Shown piece by piece: positions 52,166 through 62,055 of a stretch of DNA of 64,000 nt. The first letter of the stretch is position 1. Every line of letters starts with the position of its first letter. Source of the stretch: Pseudomonas mucoides. Its GTDB lineage: Bacteria > Pseudomonadota > Gammaproteobacteria > Pseudomonadales > Pseudomonadaceae. The position numbers were made by a program, and so were the translations under genes. The notes beneath the pieces are model-generated. The model saw nothing but the letters and a program-made list of their open reading frames with translations, did no database searches and had not been told where the DNA came from. The stretch spans positions 992,001 through 1,056,000 of the forward strand of contig NZ_JACOPW010000002.1 in assembly GCF_015461845.1 (NCBI RefSeq). The letters are read 5' to 3'.

Positions 52166-53707
52166 TTAGCGCAGCGCCGCCTTCAAGTCATTGACCCGCT
52201 CGTTCCAGGTGAAGTGATAGACGTTGACGGGCGGCAACGGATGACATTTACCGTTATCCGCGTCGGCCCCCACAATCGACCACTGGGCACGCGAGGTTTC
52301 GCCCAACTCACGGGCGGTCTGGGGATTGAAACACTTCCCCAGCTCCTCGTCGGGGACCAGCGCGTACGCCTTGGGATGGTCGCGCAGCCATTGTGCGGCT
52401 TGCTCGATGGAGGAGCCGGCCATGCCGAAATGCACAATCGGCTGCCGGGCGTACAACCAGTGACCCTCACGCCAGTCGACCAGCACCAGTTCTGCGCCAC
52501 CGGTCATGGTCGCGGCCTGCGCCATGATCGCGTTATGCGGGTTGGCACCGTCCCTGACCGGCTCGATGAAACCACGGGCGAACCACAGCGCAAACCAGAT
52601 CACCGCCACCACCTGGAACACCTGACGACCGCGTGGGCGCTGGCTGAACCAGCGTTTGAGCAGCCAGGGAATCAGCGGTGCCGCCACCAACACCAACCCT
52701 GGAAGCGCCGGGTAGATGTACAACTTGCGCTTGCCGCTGCTGATGCAGAAAAACAGCACCACCAGCAGGACCCACCCCAGCAGCACCAACACCCGGCCGT
52801 CATGCTTTTGCAACTGCCGACGCCACGCCGGCACCAGCCACGGCAACGCCAGCACCAGCGGCAGCCAGTATTGCGGGATCACGTAAACGAAGAAGTACCA
52901 GAACGGTTCACGATGGTCCCAGGCCGCGGCATATCGCCCTGCGGTTTGACGCAGCAATATTTCCTTGGCATAGGCGATTTCCTCGGCGCCGCCATTGAGC
53001 ACGATGGACAACGCCAGGGGCAGCAACCAGATCGCCGTGGCGCCCAACATCACCGCCAATCCCAGCCACCACTTGCGCGCCTCCCCCGGCATCGCCACCA
53101 CGCCAGGCCAGTCTTTGCGCACCGCATAGGCATACGGAATCAACATCAGCGCCGGGACAAACCCGACCCCCTTGGTGATTACGCCCACGCCCATGGCCGC
53201 GCAGCCGATGTAAAACCAGCGCCAGGCCGGGCCAAGCAACAAATGACGCGTGAGACCGTAGAGGCCGACCGAGGTAAACAGCACCAAAAAGCTGTCGATC
53301 TGGCCGGTCTGCAAGATGCTGTAGGTTTGATAGGTGGCCAGGTACAACAGGGCCGCGATCCGGCCGATGCGCTGGTTCCAGAGTCGTCGGCCAAGGTCGT
53401 AAACCACTGCGGTGACTGTCACACCGGACAACAGGCCCGGAATATAAAGGGCAATCGCAGGCTTCCCGGTCAGCCAAGTGAAGAACGCCACGGTCCACAT
53501 GAAAATCGGCGGCTTGTCGCCGTAGATCTCTGCCGCCCGGTGCGGAATCAGCCACGCGTTGTTGTGCAACATCTCCAAAGCGACGCCAAGGAATCGTTCC
53601 TCGTCGACATTCTGCGGCTGACGCAGCCCCAACCCGGCGCCGATCAGCAACAGGGCCAGCAACATCAAGCCCAGGCACTCGACGCCGGGCGATAGCGTTC
53701 TACGCAT
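52166..53707 (-). CDS. GT39-type membrane glycosyltransferase (ArnT/RgtB-like)
   Basis: A 513-residue polytopic protein of about 10-12 helices. The N-terminal catalytic loop contains NVDEERFLGVALEML, similar to the DE-containing loop of ArnT, and IYGDKPPIFMWTVAFFTWL is the usual second loop motif. A polar C-terminal domain of about 120 residues probably lies in the periplasm. Family members transfer a sugar from polyprenyl phosphate to lipid A, LPS core or proteins. It is the last gene of the epimerase/GT2/LAB_N operon. Confidence 0.88.
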   Translation of the reverse strand: MRRTLSPGVECLGLMLLALLLIGAGLGLRQPQNVDEERFLGVALEMLHNNAWLIPHRAAEIYGDKPPIFMWTVAFFTWLTGKPAIALYIPGLLSGVTVTAVVYDLGRRLWNQRIGRIAALLYLATYQTYSILQTGQIDSFLVLFTSVGLYGLTRHLLLGPAWRWFYIGCAAMGVGVITKGVGFVPALMLIPYAYAVRKDWPGVVAMPGEARKWWLGLAVMLGATAIWLLPLALSIVLNGGAEEIAYAKEILLRQTAGRYAAAWDHREPFWYFFVYVIPQYWLPLVLALPWLVPAWRRQLQKHDGRVLVLLGWVLLVVLFFCISSGKRKLYIYPALPGLVLVAAPLIPWLLKRWFSQRPRGRQVFQVVAVIWFALWFARGFIEPVRDGANPHNAIMAQAATMTGGAELVLVDWREGHWLYARQPIVHFGMAGSSIEQAAQWLRDHPKAYALVPDEELGKCFNPQTARELGETSRAQWSIVGADADNGKCHPLPPVNVYHFTWNERVNDLKAALR

Positions 53708-53710
53708 GAC

Positions 53711-53989
53711 TCATTCCTTAGCGGGGGTGCTTTTGGCAATCAGTTGCAAATTGCGCAGGTAGACGATCGAGCCAAATGCCTGACCGGCGATAAACACAGG
53801 GTCCTGGCGGTAAATGGCGTACGCGAGCAGCAACGTGCTGCCGACGATGCTCAAGTACCAGAAACTCGTCGGGATCACGCTGCGCTTCTGGTATTCGCTG
53901 TACAACCATTGCAGGACAAAGCGGCCGGTGAAGGCGATCTGGCCAATGAAACCGACCGCCAGCCACAGGGCTTCGCGGGAGAGGTTCAT
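53711..53989 (-). CDS. LAB_N-domain small membrane protein
   Basis: The 92-residue protein has three hydrophobic helices and the lipid-A-disaccharide-synthase N-terminal domain pattern (IGQIAFTGRFVLQWLYSEYQ, RSVIPTSFWYLSIVGSTLLL). Such proteins occur between polyprenyl-phosphate glycosyltransferases and GT39 enzymes and may help flip or position the lipid-linked sugar. ATG 53989 has GGAG eight bases upstream and overlaps the GT2 stop by four bases. Confidence 0.86.
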   Translation of the reverse strand: MNLSREALWLAVGFIGQIAFTGRFVLQWLYSEYQKRSVIPTSFWYLSIVGSTLLLAYAIYRQDPVFIAGQAFGSIVYLRNLQLIAKSTPAKE

Positions 53990-54726
53990 CCTTCGATCTC
54001 CTGCGCCTTGGTGTTCAGGCGCGTGCGTTTGATCAGCCACCAGACCCCGAACAGATCAAGAATGCCCACCAGAGCCCGGTCGAGGTTGCCGTACTTGGAC
54101 ACCCCGGCGGTGCGCGGACGATGGTTGACCGGGTGGACGATCATGCGGCCGTTGTGACGCTGGATCAGCGCGGGCAGAAACCGGTGCATATGGTCGAAGT
54201 ACGGCAAGCGCAGAAACGCCGCCCGCTCGATCAGCTTCAACCCGCAACCGGTGTCCGGCGTGGCATCGTTGAGCATGCGCCGGCGCAGTCCGTTGGCGAA
54301 GCGCGAGGCCCAGCGTTTACTGGCGGTGTCGCGGCGATTAACCCGGTGACCGGCCACCAGTTGAACATCGACCGGACCGTGACCGCCCCGCACCAGTTGC
54401 AACATGCCGGGGATGTCCGCCGGGTCGTTCTGGCCGTCACCATCGAGCGTCGCCAGCCACTGCCCGCGCGCGGCGAGCGCGGCATGGTAAAGCGAGGTGC
54501 TTTGGCCCAGCGAACGCTCATGGCACAGAATGCGCAGCGTGCTCAAACCGCTGTTTTTGATCTGTTGCAGTTCGTGCAGGGTGGCATCGGTGCTGCCATC
54601 GTCGACGACAATGATTTCGTACGCTTCATCCGCCAACGCCACACGGATTTCCTCAATCAAGGGCTTGAGGTTATTGGTTTCGTTTTTCGCCGGAATCAGT
54701 ACCGATACGAAAATGTCTTGGCTCAT
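53986..54726 (-). CDS. GT2-family glycosyltransferase (polyprenyl-phosphate sugar synthase, ArnC/RgtE-like)
   Basis: A 246-residue GT-A fold enzyme: VSVLIPAKNETNNLKPLI, IIVVDDGSTDATLHEL, WLATLDGDGQNDPADI (the D-x-D) and TGCGLKLIERAAFL. It ends with a hydrophobic segment (LVGILDLFGVWWLI). It resembles dolichyl-phosphate mannose synthase, ArnC and RgtE, which make polyprenyl-phosphate sugars. Its partners suggest a uronic acid donor made by the upstream epimerase. Confidence 0.88.
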   Translation of the reverse strand: MSQDIFVSVLIPAKNETNNLKPLIEEIRVALADEAYEIIVVDDGSTDATLHELQQIKNSGLSTLRILCHERSLGQSTSLYHAALAARGQWLATLDGDGQNDPADIPGMLQLVRGGHGPVDVQLVAGHRVNRRDTASKRWASRFANGLRRRMLNDATPDTGCGLKLIERAAFLRLPYFDHMHRFLPALIQRHNGRMIVHPVNHRPRTAGVSKYGNLDRALVGILDLFGVWWLIKRTRLNTKAQEIEG

Positions 54727-54769
54727 AGGGTTCTCCCCCCGCTAATGGTTGTTCTCAAGGGTGAACGCT

Positions 54770-55747
54770 TCATCGCTGATAAAAGTGCCGATACCACTTC
54801 ACAAACTCCGCCACACCGGTCTCGACCGCCACTTGCGGGCGGAAGTCGACCCAATCCGCCAACGCCGACACATCGGCCCAGGTCTTGATCACATCGCCCG
54901 CTTGCAGCGGCAAATAGTTGCGCCGCGCCTTGATGCCCAGCACGTTTTCCAGACACTCGACGAACGCCAGCAACGGCATGGGTTCGCCCCGTCCGATGTT
55001 GAAAATTCGATTGAGGCCTTCGCCGGCACTGTCCGCCAACGGCGGTTTGGGCCGCAGGCGCACGATGCTTTCGACGATGTCATCGATGTAGGTGAAGTCC
55101 CGCGCCATCTCGCCGTGGTTATAGATGTCGATCGGTTCGTCGTTGAGCATCGCTCGGGTGAACTTGAACAGCGCCATGTCCGGCCGCCCCCAGGGCCCGT
55201 AAACGGTGAAAAACCGTAGGCCACTGGCGCGGATTCCGTAGAGATGGCAATAGCTGTGCGCGAGCAGTTCATTGGCGCGCTTGCTGGCGGCATACAGCGA
55301 AACCGGATGCTCGACGGCGTCTTCGACACTGAACGGCATTTTGCTGTTGGTGCCATACACCGAGCTGCTCGACGCGTAGATCAAATGCTCCGGGCGATGG
55401 TGCCGGCAGGCTTCCAGCACATTCACAAACCCCACCAGGTTCGATTGCGCGTAGACGTCGGGATTGTCCAGCGAATAGCGAACGCCGGCCTGGGCGGCCA
55501 GATGCACGACCTCGGTGAATCGATGCTCCTGAAACAGCCCCATCAGGGCCGCTTTATCAACAATATCCAGTCGCTGGAAGCGAAAACCCGGCAACGACTC
55601 CAACTCTTTGAGCCGTGCCTGTTTGAGTTCTACGCTGTAGTAGTCGTTGAGGTTATCGATACCGACGACATCAAGACCTTGCTGGCACAGCCGTTTAACC
55701 GTGTGATAGCCAATAAAACCGGCAGCGCCGGTAACCAGAACAGTCAT
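54770..55747 (-). CDS. NAD-dependent sugar epimerase, UDP-glucuronate 4-epimerase-like
   Basis: The 325-residue SDR starts TVLVTGAAGFIGYHTVKRL (GxxGxxG), with YASSSSVYG and the catalytic YAASKRANELLAHSY. GPWGRPDMALFKFTRAML and RDFTYIDDIVESIVRL are typical of UDP-glucuronate/galacturonate 4-epimerases. It would convert UDP-GlcA to UDP-GalA in the cytoplasm and supply the downstream transferases. It is the first gene of the cluster, with 43 bases to the GT2 gene. Confidence 0.87.
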   Translation of the reverse strand: MTVLVTGAAGFIGYHTVKRLCQQGLDVVGIDNLNDYYSVELKQARLKELESLPGFRFQRLDIVDKAALMGLFQEHRFTEVVHLAAQAGVRYSLDNPDVYAQSNLVGFVNVLEACRHHRPEHLIYASSSSVYGTNSKMPFSVEDAVEHPVSLYAASKRANELLAHSYCHLYGIRASGLRFFTVYGPWGRPDMALFKFTRAMLNDEPIDIYNHGEMARDFTYIDDIVESIVRLRPKPPLADSAGEGLNRIFNIGRGEPMPLLAFVECLENVLGIKARRNYLPLQAGDVIKTWADVSALADWVDFRPQVAVETGVAEFVKWYRHFYQR

Positions 55748-55892
55748 AGCACCTCATTATTATTCGAAGCCCGATTCAACTTCATGCCCGGCACCATTGA
55801 TAAGTCCTTGAGGCCCGTGACATCGTTGACACGCTGCCCCGTTACCTTGCCTGCCCAATGGTGAAATTTTGTTACATATTTATTTAATTTGT

Positions 55893-57314
55893 ATGAAGGC
55901 AACAAGAGTGCGAAATCGCGTTTTAGCGCTACTGATAAGCCTTGTCATTTGCGGCATGGCCAATGCCGAATCAAGGCCCGAAAACATGGTGTATTTGCGC
56001 ACCATCGACCCGAGCATCGAACAGGACATGCGCTACGCCAGTGCCCACAATTTCACCGGGCACCGGCTCGACGGTTATGACGCGGCCGAATGCCTGTTGT
56101 CCGTCGACACCGCCAAGGCCCTCGCCCGGGTCCAGGCGGAATTGCGCACTCAAGGCTACGGTTTGAAGGTGTTCGACTGCTATCGACCCAGCCGCGCCGT
56201 CGCCGACATGGGGCGCTTCGCGACAGAACCGGGTGACCCGCGCAAGGCCGAGTTCTATCCGCGCGTGGACAAGCAGGACTTCTGGCGTTTGGGCTATGTG
56301 GCGCGGGTGTCGGGACACTCCAAGGGCTCAACCGTAGACCTGACGCTGATCGGCCCGGATGCGCTGCCCGCCGACACCTGGACCCCGACGGCGACGCAAG
56401 TCGATTGCACCGCGCCCTATGACCAGCGCTGGCACGACGGCGCCCTGGATATGGGCACCGGTTTCGACTGCTTCGACGAGCGCGCACATACCGCCAACCA
56501 GACGATCAACGCCACCGCCAAGGACAACCGTCAACGTCTGAGCAGTGCCATGGAGAAAGAAGGGTTTGCCGGGTATTCGAAGGAATGGTGGCATTTCACA
56601 TTCAGTGGCGAGGGCGCGCCGAAGGACGTGATGGATTTCCCGATCACACCGATGAGCGCCAGCGACACGGTCGGCAGCAGTGGTCAGTTGATTGTGGTCA
56701 CCAGCAAAAACTGGGATGACATTCAGGGCACCGCTCAGCGCTATGAACGTGACGGGAAAACCTTTCGAAAATACGGCGATGCCTTTCCCGTCGTGGTCGG
56801 CAAAAACGGCATGGGCTGGGGCAAAGGCGTGAGCAGTGTGGGTGATGTTGAAGGCCCGATCAAACGCGAAGGCGATGGAAAAGCACCGGCGGGAGTGTTC
56901 AAACTGGGCACGGCGTTTGGTTTCAACAACACGGTCGACACCCACTTGCCTTACCTCGCGCTGACACCGACCACCGAATGCGTGGATGACAGCCAATCCA
57001 GTCACTACAACAAACTGGTCGACGGCGCAGCGACGGCTACAGACTGGAGCAGCTCGGAACACATGCGCAACGAAGAGGGTTATCGCCAAGGCATTTTCAT
57101 CGAGCACAACACCCCGGCCACAGCGGGTTCGGGTTCGTGCATTTTCTTCCACATCTGGCGCGGCCCCGCGTCACCCACAGCGGGCTGTACGGCCATGGAT
57201 CAGGGAGATATTGCTGCGTTGCTCAAGTGGCTCGACCCTCGCGAGTCGCCATTGCTGGTGCAGATGCCGGAGGCGCAGTACGAGCAGTTTCGTGAGGAGT
57301 GGGCGTTGCCGTGA
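55893..57314 (+). CDS. VanX-type D-Ala-D-Ala dipeptidase fused to L,D-transpeptidase domain
   Basis: The 473-residue exported protein joins two peptidoglycan-related domains. After a signal peptide (VLALLISLVICGMANA), residues about 35-245 form a zinc dipeptidase: Arg98 in YRPSRAV, zinc ligands His142 and Asp149 in SGHSKGSTVDLTL, and Glu231/His234 in EWWHF. Residues about 265-473 resemble the YkuD/ErfK-like fold, with His420 in FFHIWRG and Cys432 in SPTAGCTAM. It may turn over D-Ala-D-Ala or stem peptides in the periplasm. ATG 55893 lacks a Shine-Dalgarno sequence; GTG 55908 has AAGG eight bases upstream and would still give a full signal peptide. Confidence 0.85.
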   Translation: MKATRVRNRVLALLISLVICGMANAESRPENMVYLRTIDPSIEQDMRYASAHNFTGHRLDGYDAAECLLSVDTAKALARVQAELRTQGYGLKVFDCYRPSRAVADMGRFATEPGDPRKAEFYPRVDKQDFWRLGYVARVSGHSKGSTVDLTLIGPDALPADTWTPTATQVDCTAPYDQRWHDGALDMGTGFDCFDERAHTANQTINATAKDNRQRLSSAMEKEGFAGYSKEWWHFTFSGEGAPKDVMDFPITPMSASDTVGSSGQLIVVTSKNWDDIQGTAQRYERDGKTFRKYGDAFPVVVGKNGMGWGKGVSSVGDVEGPIKREGDGKAPAGVFKLGTAFGFNNTVDTHLPYLALTPTTECVDDSQSSHYNKLVDGAATATDWSSSEHMRNEEGYRQGIFIEHNTPATAGSGSCIFFHIWRGPASPTAGCTAMDQGDIAALLKWLDPRESPLLVQMPEAQYEQFREEWALP

Positions 57315-57345
57315 TGTGGGTGGGGGTGCATGACCACCACCCTTC

Positions 57346-57804
57346 TCAACCCTGCTTCAAATCAAGGCAATACGTGTAATACCCCCCATCACGCACATAC
57401 CCCAACGACTCATACAACCGCTGCGCACCCACATTGTCGGTGGCGGTTTCCAGCACCATGCCCTTGGCACCGCTCAACACCGCAAAGGCACGGGCGGTGT
57501 TCATCAGCAACGTTCCCACCCCTAGCCCGCGGGCCTCGGGGGTGGTGAACAGGTCGCTGAGCAACCAGGTGCGGTGGGCGTCGATGGAGGAAAACGTCGG
57601 GTACAACTGCACGAAACCCAACGCATGGCCCGCGGCGTCTTCGGCGAGGAAAATCACCGATTCGTCCCGGGCAATGCGTTCGGCGATGAAGTCCCGGGAC
57701 TGGGTCGGGTTCGAGGGCTGGCCGTAAAAGCCTCGGTAGGCGTCGAAGAGGCGCGCCACCTTGTCGAGGTGGCTGGCGTCGGCGCGCAGGGCTTTTACGT
57801 CCAT
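57346..57804 (-). CDS. GNAT-family N-acetyltransferase
   Basis: A 152-residue acetyltransferase. The acetyl-CoA loop is TTPEARGLGVGTLLMNTARA, and TDNVGAQRLYESLGYVRD is the C-terminal GNAT motif. The acceptor is not known. It is convergent with the VanX fusion gene and lies 24 bases downstream of the peroxiredoxin gene in the same direction. Confidence 0.88.
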   Translation of the reverse strand: MDVKALRADASHLDKVARLFDAYRGFYGQPSNPTQSRDFIAERIARDESVIFLAEDAAGHALGFVQLYPTFSSIDAHRTWLLSDLFTTPEARGLGVGTLLMNTARAFAVLSGAKGMVLETATDNVGAQRLYESLGYVRDGGYYTYCLDLKQG

Positions 57805-57827
57805 TTCGGGATCCCTCGAAGGTTGGA

Positions 57828-58481
57828 TTACTTGGGCTGCGCCACAGTGCGCAAGTACGGTTTGATGGTTTTGAAACCGTCCGGGTATTTTTTCCGCGCA
57901 TCTTCATCGGACACCGATGTCGGGATGATCACGTCTTCGCCCGGACGCCAGTTCACCGGCGTGGCGACGGTGTGCTTGGCGTTCAATTGCAGGGAATCGA
58001 GCAGACGCAGTACTTCATCGAAGTTGCGCCCGGCACTCATCGGGTAGATGAGCATGGCCTTGACCTTTTTGTCCGGGCCAATGATGAACACCGAACGCAC
58101 GGTGGCGTTGTCGACGGCAGTACGGGTGCCGCCACTGGCATTCGGGTGGATCATGTCGTAGAGCTTCGCCACCACCAGGTTTTCGTCACCGATCATCGGG
58201 TAGTTGACCGCGTGCCCCTGGGTTTCTTCGATGTCCTTGGCCCAGCTTGCATGATTGCTGACCGGGTCGACGCTGAGGCCGACGATCTTGGTGTTGCGCT
58301 TGTCGAACTCAGGCTTGAGCCCGGCCATATAGCCCAGTTCGGTGGTGCACACCGGGGTGAAGTCCTTGGGGTGCGAAAACAGGATGGCCCACTTGTCGCC
58401 AATCCATTCGTGGAAATGCAGCGTGCCTTCGGTGCTCTCGACGGTAAAGTCCGGTGCCTCGTCGCCAATGCGGATTGCCAT
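57828..58481 (-). CDS. 1-Cys peroxiredoxin (Prx6/LsfA type)
   Basis: The 217-residue protein has the Prx6 features: peroxidatic Cys45 in HPKDFTPVCTTELG, a conserved RNFDEVLRLLDSLQL and the C-terminal dimer domain PVNWRPGEDVIIPTSVSDEDA. Such enzymes reduce peroxides; LsfA of Pseudomonas is the model. There is no second resolving Cys in the expected place, consistent with the 1-Cys type. The ATG has GGAG upstream (within AAGGAGAACGAACATG). Confidence 0.93.
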   Translation of the reverse strand: MAIRIGDEAPDFTVESTEGTLHFHEWIGDKWAILFSHPKDFTPVCTTELGYMAGLKPEFDKRNTKIVGLSVDPVSNHASWAKDIEETQGHAVNYPMIGDENLVVAKLYDMIHPNASGGTRTAVDNATVRSVFIIGPDKKVKAMLIYPMSAGRNFDEVLRLLDSLQLNAKHTVATPVNWRPGEDVIIPTSVSDEDARKKYPDGFKTIKPYLRTVAQPK

Positions 58482-58637
58482 GTTCGTTCTCCTTACTGTG
58501 GGGTCGTAGGGAAAACCGTCGGAGTGCTGGGTGCGCCTCCAACGGCATTCAGGATCGGTGTTGAACCTGCCAACGCGGATCAGTATAGGAGACGCTGCAA
58601 GACAAGGCCGTTACCGCTAAAACCCGCCTGAAAAACA

Positions 58638-58671
58638 CAAAAAGCCAGATCGACTCGGCGTCGACCTGGCT
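58638..58671 (-). terminator. rho-independent terminator of the GMC-oxidoreductase gene
   Basis: AGCCAGATCGAC and GTCGACCTGGCT form a 12-base-pair stem with one G-U pair. On the minus strand it is followed by TTTTTG. Confidence 0.82.
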
Positions 58672-58695
58672 GTTGTTGAGCAAAAAACCAGGGCA

Positions 58696-60384
58696 TTAAA
58701 CCCGGACGTTACGCCCCGGCAACGTCGAGCGCTGGCTGTTTTCCCAATTCTCCACCAAGCCAACCGGTGCATCCGAGGCCGGCAGCATGTTGCGTCCGCG
58801 CACCAGATCGCTGGCGCGCTCGGCGAGCATGATGGTCGGCGCGTTGAGGTTGCCGTTCGGCTCGGTCGGGAACACCGACGAGTCGATCACGCGCAATCCG
58901 GCGATGCCATGCACACGCAACTCGGAATCCACCACCGCCATGTCGTCCTCGCCCATGCGGCACGAGCCGCACGGATGGTAGGTGCTTTCGAGGTTTTCCC
59001 GCACGAAGGCGTCCAGCTCTTCATCGCTGTTCACCCGCGGGCCGGGAGCGATTTCGCCATCGCGGAAACGGTCCATGGCTTTCTGGCCGATGATCTCCCG
59101 GGTCAGGCGGATGCAGCGGCGGAAGCCTTCGCGGTCTTCTTCCCGTTGCAGGTAGTTGAACTGGATCTGCGGGTGCTCGTACGGGTCCGCCGAACGGGCG
59201 CGCACGTAGCCGCGGCTCTTGGGTTTGTTCGGCCCGGTGAGCACCATGAAGCCGTGGCCCTTGATCGGTTTGTTGCCGTCATAACGCATGGCGGCGGGCA
59301 GAAAATGGAACTGGATATCAGGCCAGCGCAGGCCCTTGTCCGAGCGAATGAAACCTCCGGCCTCAAAATGGTTGGTGGCGCCGAGCCCGTCCTTGAACAG
59401 CAGCCAGCGCAGACCGATCATCAGTTTGCTCAGCGGGTCCATTTTGCTGTTGAGGGTCACCGGTTCCTTGCAGCCGAACTGGATGTACACCTCGGCGTGA
59501 TCCTGCAGGTTCTCCCCTACCCCCGGCAGGTCATGGCGCACGCCGATCCCGGCTTTGCGCAGGACCTCGGCCGGACCGATACCGGAGCGTTGTAGCAGGT
59601 GCGGCGAACCGATGGGGCCGGAAGAAATCAGCACTTCGCGGTGGCAGTAAACCTGGTGCGTCTGGCCATCGTGGTCGTACATGACGCCAACCGCCCGTTT
59701 GCCTTCAAGGAGGATCTGGCGGGTCATCGCGTGGGTGATCACCGTCAGGTTCGGACGGCCCATGGCCGGGCGCAAATAGGCGTTGGCCGTGGAGCAGCGC
59801 ACGCCGTTTTTCACCGTCATGTGCATGGCGCCGAACCCTTCCTGCATGTAGCCGTTGCAGTCTTCGGTCTTGATGTAACCGGCTTCGGCACCGGCTTCGA
59901 CCCACGCCCCATACAGCGGGTTTTTCATGTGGTTGCCGTTGGTGGTGTGCAGCGGCCCGGTGCCGCCCCGATAGCCGTCGCCACCCTCCTCGTAATGTTC
60001 TGCCCGTTTGAAGTACGGCAGGCAATTGCGGTAGCCCCAGCCCTGGGCACCGAGGGATTCCCACTCATCGAAGTCGTAGGCGTGGCCACGGATGTAGACC
60101 AGGCCGTTGATCGACGAAGAACCGCCCAGCACCTTGCCGCGTGGACAGTGGATGCGCCGCCCGTTGAGGAACGGCTCTGGCTCGGTTTCGTAGCGCCAGT
60201 TGTATTTCTTGGTGTTCATCGGGATCGAGAAGGCGCTCGGCATCTGGATCACCACACTGCGGTCGCTGCCACCGAATTCCAGCACCAACACCGAAGTAGC
60301 CGGGTCTTCGCTCAAGCGGTTGGCCAACACACAGCCCGCGGAGCCGGCGCCAATGATGATGTAGTCGTATTTTTGCGTAGCCAT
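58696..60384 (-). CDS. GMC-family oxidoreductase, choline dehydrogenase (BetA)-like
   Basis: A 562-residue FAD enzyme with [17 protein letters not shown] (FAD site), [20 protein letters not shown] (GMC signature 1), [18 protein letters not shown] (signature 2) and the C-terminal active-site His/Asn pair HPCGSCRMG and [15 protein letters not shown]. The length and sequence are close to BetA. The neighbours are not a bet operon but NCS1 permease, aldehyde dehydrogenase and guanidinobutyrase, so the alcohol substrate may be different. It is three bases downstream of the permease gene. Confidence 0.88.
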   Translation of the reverse strand: MATQKYDYIIIGAGSAGCVLANRLSEDPATSVLVLEFGGSDRSVVIQMPSAFSIPMNTKKYNWRYETEPEPFLNGRRIHCPRGKVLGGSSSINGLVYIRGHAYDFDEWESLGAQGWGYRNCLPYFKRAEHYEEGGDGYRGGTGPLHTTNGNHMKNPLYGAWVEAGAEAGYIKTEDCNGYMQEGFGAMHMTVKNGVRCSTANAYLRPAMGRPNLTVITHAMTRQILLEGKRAVGVMYDHDGQTHQVYCHREVLISSGPIGSPHLLQRSGIGPAEVLRKAGIGVRHDLPGVGENLQDHAEVYIQFGCKEPVTLNSKMDPLSKLMIGLRWLLFKDGLGATNHFEAGGFIRSDKGLRWPDIQFHFLPAAMRYDGNKPIKGHGFMVLTGPNKPKSRGYVRARSADPYEHPQIQFNYLQREEDREGFRRCIRLTREIIGQKAMDRFRDGEIAPGPRVNSDEELDAFVRENLESTYHPCGSCRMGEDDMAVVDSELRVHGIAGLRVIDSSVFPTEPNGNLNAPTIMLAERASDLVRGRNMLPASDAPVGLVENWENSQRSTLPGRNVRV

Positions 60385-60386
60385 GG

Positions 60387-61955
60387 TTATCTCCCGGCCG
60401 TCGATTCGTTGAACACTGGGGACGGGCGATGGGTCAGCGAGTCGCCAGTGGTGTATTGCGGAGAGGTTTTCTCGATGTGCTGGATCACGGTTTCTTCACG
60501 CTTGAGATCAATCGAGCGGCTGAACCAGTAGTACACCAGCCCCGAAACGATCAGCCCGACCAGCCAGGCGATGTCGATGCTGCCCAGGGCTTTGGCGAGG
60601 GGGCCGACATAGACCTCGCGCTGCTCGACGCCGTCGTAGATGTAGAAGAACGGAATCATCGACACGAAACCGATGGCGTACGCGGCGATGCCACGCAGGC
60701 CCCAGTTGCCGTAGATGTTGCCGTGGGGCATGAAGAAGTGCGGGATGGCATAGCGGCCCTTGCGCACGAAGAAGTAGTCCGTCAGGTTGACCGAGGTCCA
60801 GGGCACGAGGAAGTACAGCATCACCACCAGGTAGATCCCCAGCACCGACAAGCCTTTGCCCGAACTCTGGATGCTCAGCGCCACGCCGAGTTGCAGCAGG
60901 ATCACAAAACCAATCGCCAGGATGCGGGCCTTGCGGGTTGGTTCGATGTGCTTGATGGAGTCGACGCAGGTCAACGTGGTCAGTTTCGCGCTGTAGATGT
61001 TCATCGCGATCACCGGCAGGAACGCCAGGATCGTGATCACCACCACCGCGGTGCCGATCAGTGGCGAGACGACGTTGCCGACCTGACCGAGGGCGACCAG
61101 CACGTCCGTGGAATGCAGGTGATCCGCCAACCAGCCACCCACCGAAATCATCCATGCGCCGGACAACGAGGCGCCAAGAAACACCACGGCAATCAGCTTG
61201 CCGCTGGAGGTGTTCTTCGGCAGGTAACGGGAATAGTCGGACACGTACGGGGCGTAAGCGATGTTGTAACTGGCCGCCGCCGCGAACTGGGCGATGAACC
61301 CGGTCCAGTTGAAGCCCAACGGCGCTGGCGCGACTTCTCCCGCAGCCAGTACCGGCATCGCGGCATCCGGTACCCAGCCCATCAGCACCGCCAGCGTCAC
61401 CAGGCCGTACAGCGGAATCGACAGGTACAACGCCCATTTGAAACTGCGGTGCATCCAGTCATGACCGAGGATCGCCAGGACTGCCGCCGGTATCGTCACC
61501 GCCACCGCAATCGCCCAGGGATGAAAGCCGAATAGCGTGTGCAAACCCTGCATCATCAACACCAGGTTGACGATGTTGAACCCGGCAAACACAAACAGCG
61601 TCGCCAGCAACACGAGGATCACACCGCGATAGCCGAACTGCGCCCGCGACTGGATCATTTGCGGCAAGCCCAGGTGCGGGCCCTGTGAACCATGGAACGC
61701 CATGAACAGTGTGCCGAACATGATGCCCAGCGTGCCGGCGAGTGTGGTCCAGAGCGCGGTCAGGCCGACGCTTGGGCCGACGAAGCCGATGGTCATGGTG
61801 AAGAAAGTGAAATTGCCGAGGAACCAGAACGGGCCTTGGCTCGCCAGTTTGTCGGTGCGTTCGTGTTCCGGGATGAAGTCGATCGAATGGCTTTCGACGA
61901 TGGGTTTATCGTCGAGGAGCGACACGCTAGGAGCGGCTTTGGCGTCAGTGTTCAT
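60387..61955 (-). CDS. NCS1-family permease (cytosine/purine/allantoin type)
   Basis: A 522-residue membrane protein with about 12 helices. NCS1 motifs include the N-terminal [58 protein letters not shown] and [20 protein letters not shown]. This family imports nucleobases, hydantoins or related small nitrogen compounds. Its place next to aldehyde dehydrogenase and guanidinobutyrase suggests a guanidino or amine substrate. Confidence 0.88.
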   Translation of the reverse strand: MNTDAKAAPSVSLLDDKPIVESHSIDFIPEHERTDKLASQGPFWFLGNFTFFTMTIGFVGPSVGLTALWTTLAGTLGIMFGTLFMAFHGSQGPHLGLPQMIQSRAQFGYRGVILVLLATLFVFAGFNIVNLVLMMQGLHTLFGFHPWAIAVAVTIPAAVLAILGHDWMHRSFKWALYLSIPLYGLVTLAVLMGWVPDAAMPVLAAGEVAPAPLGFNWTGFIAQFAAAASYNIAYAPYVSDYSRYLPKNTSSGKLIAVVFLGASLSGAWMISVGGWLADHLHSTDVLVALGQVGNVVSPLIGTAVVVITILAFLPVIAMNIYSAKLTTLTCVDSIKHIEPTRKARILAIGFVILLQLGVALSIQSSGKGLSVLGIYLVVMLYFLVPWTSVNLTDYFFVRKGRYAIPHFFMPHGNIYGNWGLRGIAAYAIGFVSMIPFFYIYDGVEQREVYVGPLAKALGSIDIAWLVGLIVSGLVYYWFSRSIDLKREETVIQHIEKTSPQYTTGDSLTHRPSPVFNESTAGR

Positions 61956-62015
61956 GATGGACTCTTATTGTTGGAAGATCATGACGGAACTGCATTCCTT
62001 GCGATGAGCACCTTG

Positions 62016-62042
62016 AGGCGAGGGAGCTTGCTCCCTCTCCAC
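62016..62042. repeat. single REP-like palindrome
   Basis: GAGGGAGCTTGCTCCCTC is an inverted repeat of the GCGAGGGAGC type, between the aldehyde dehydrogenase and permease genes. Confidence 0.75.
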
Positions 62043-62055
62043 GGGTGCCGCGTGC

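Noticed and set aside
52052..53695. A very long open frame on the plus strand (547 codons) opposite the GT39 gene
   Set aside because: It is rich in Gln, Arg and His with no recognisable fold, and lies fully antisense to a clear membrane glycosyltransferase. High GC makes such shadow frames common.
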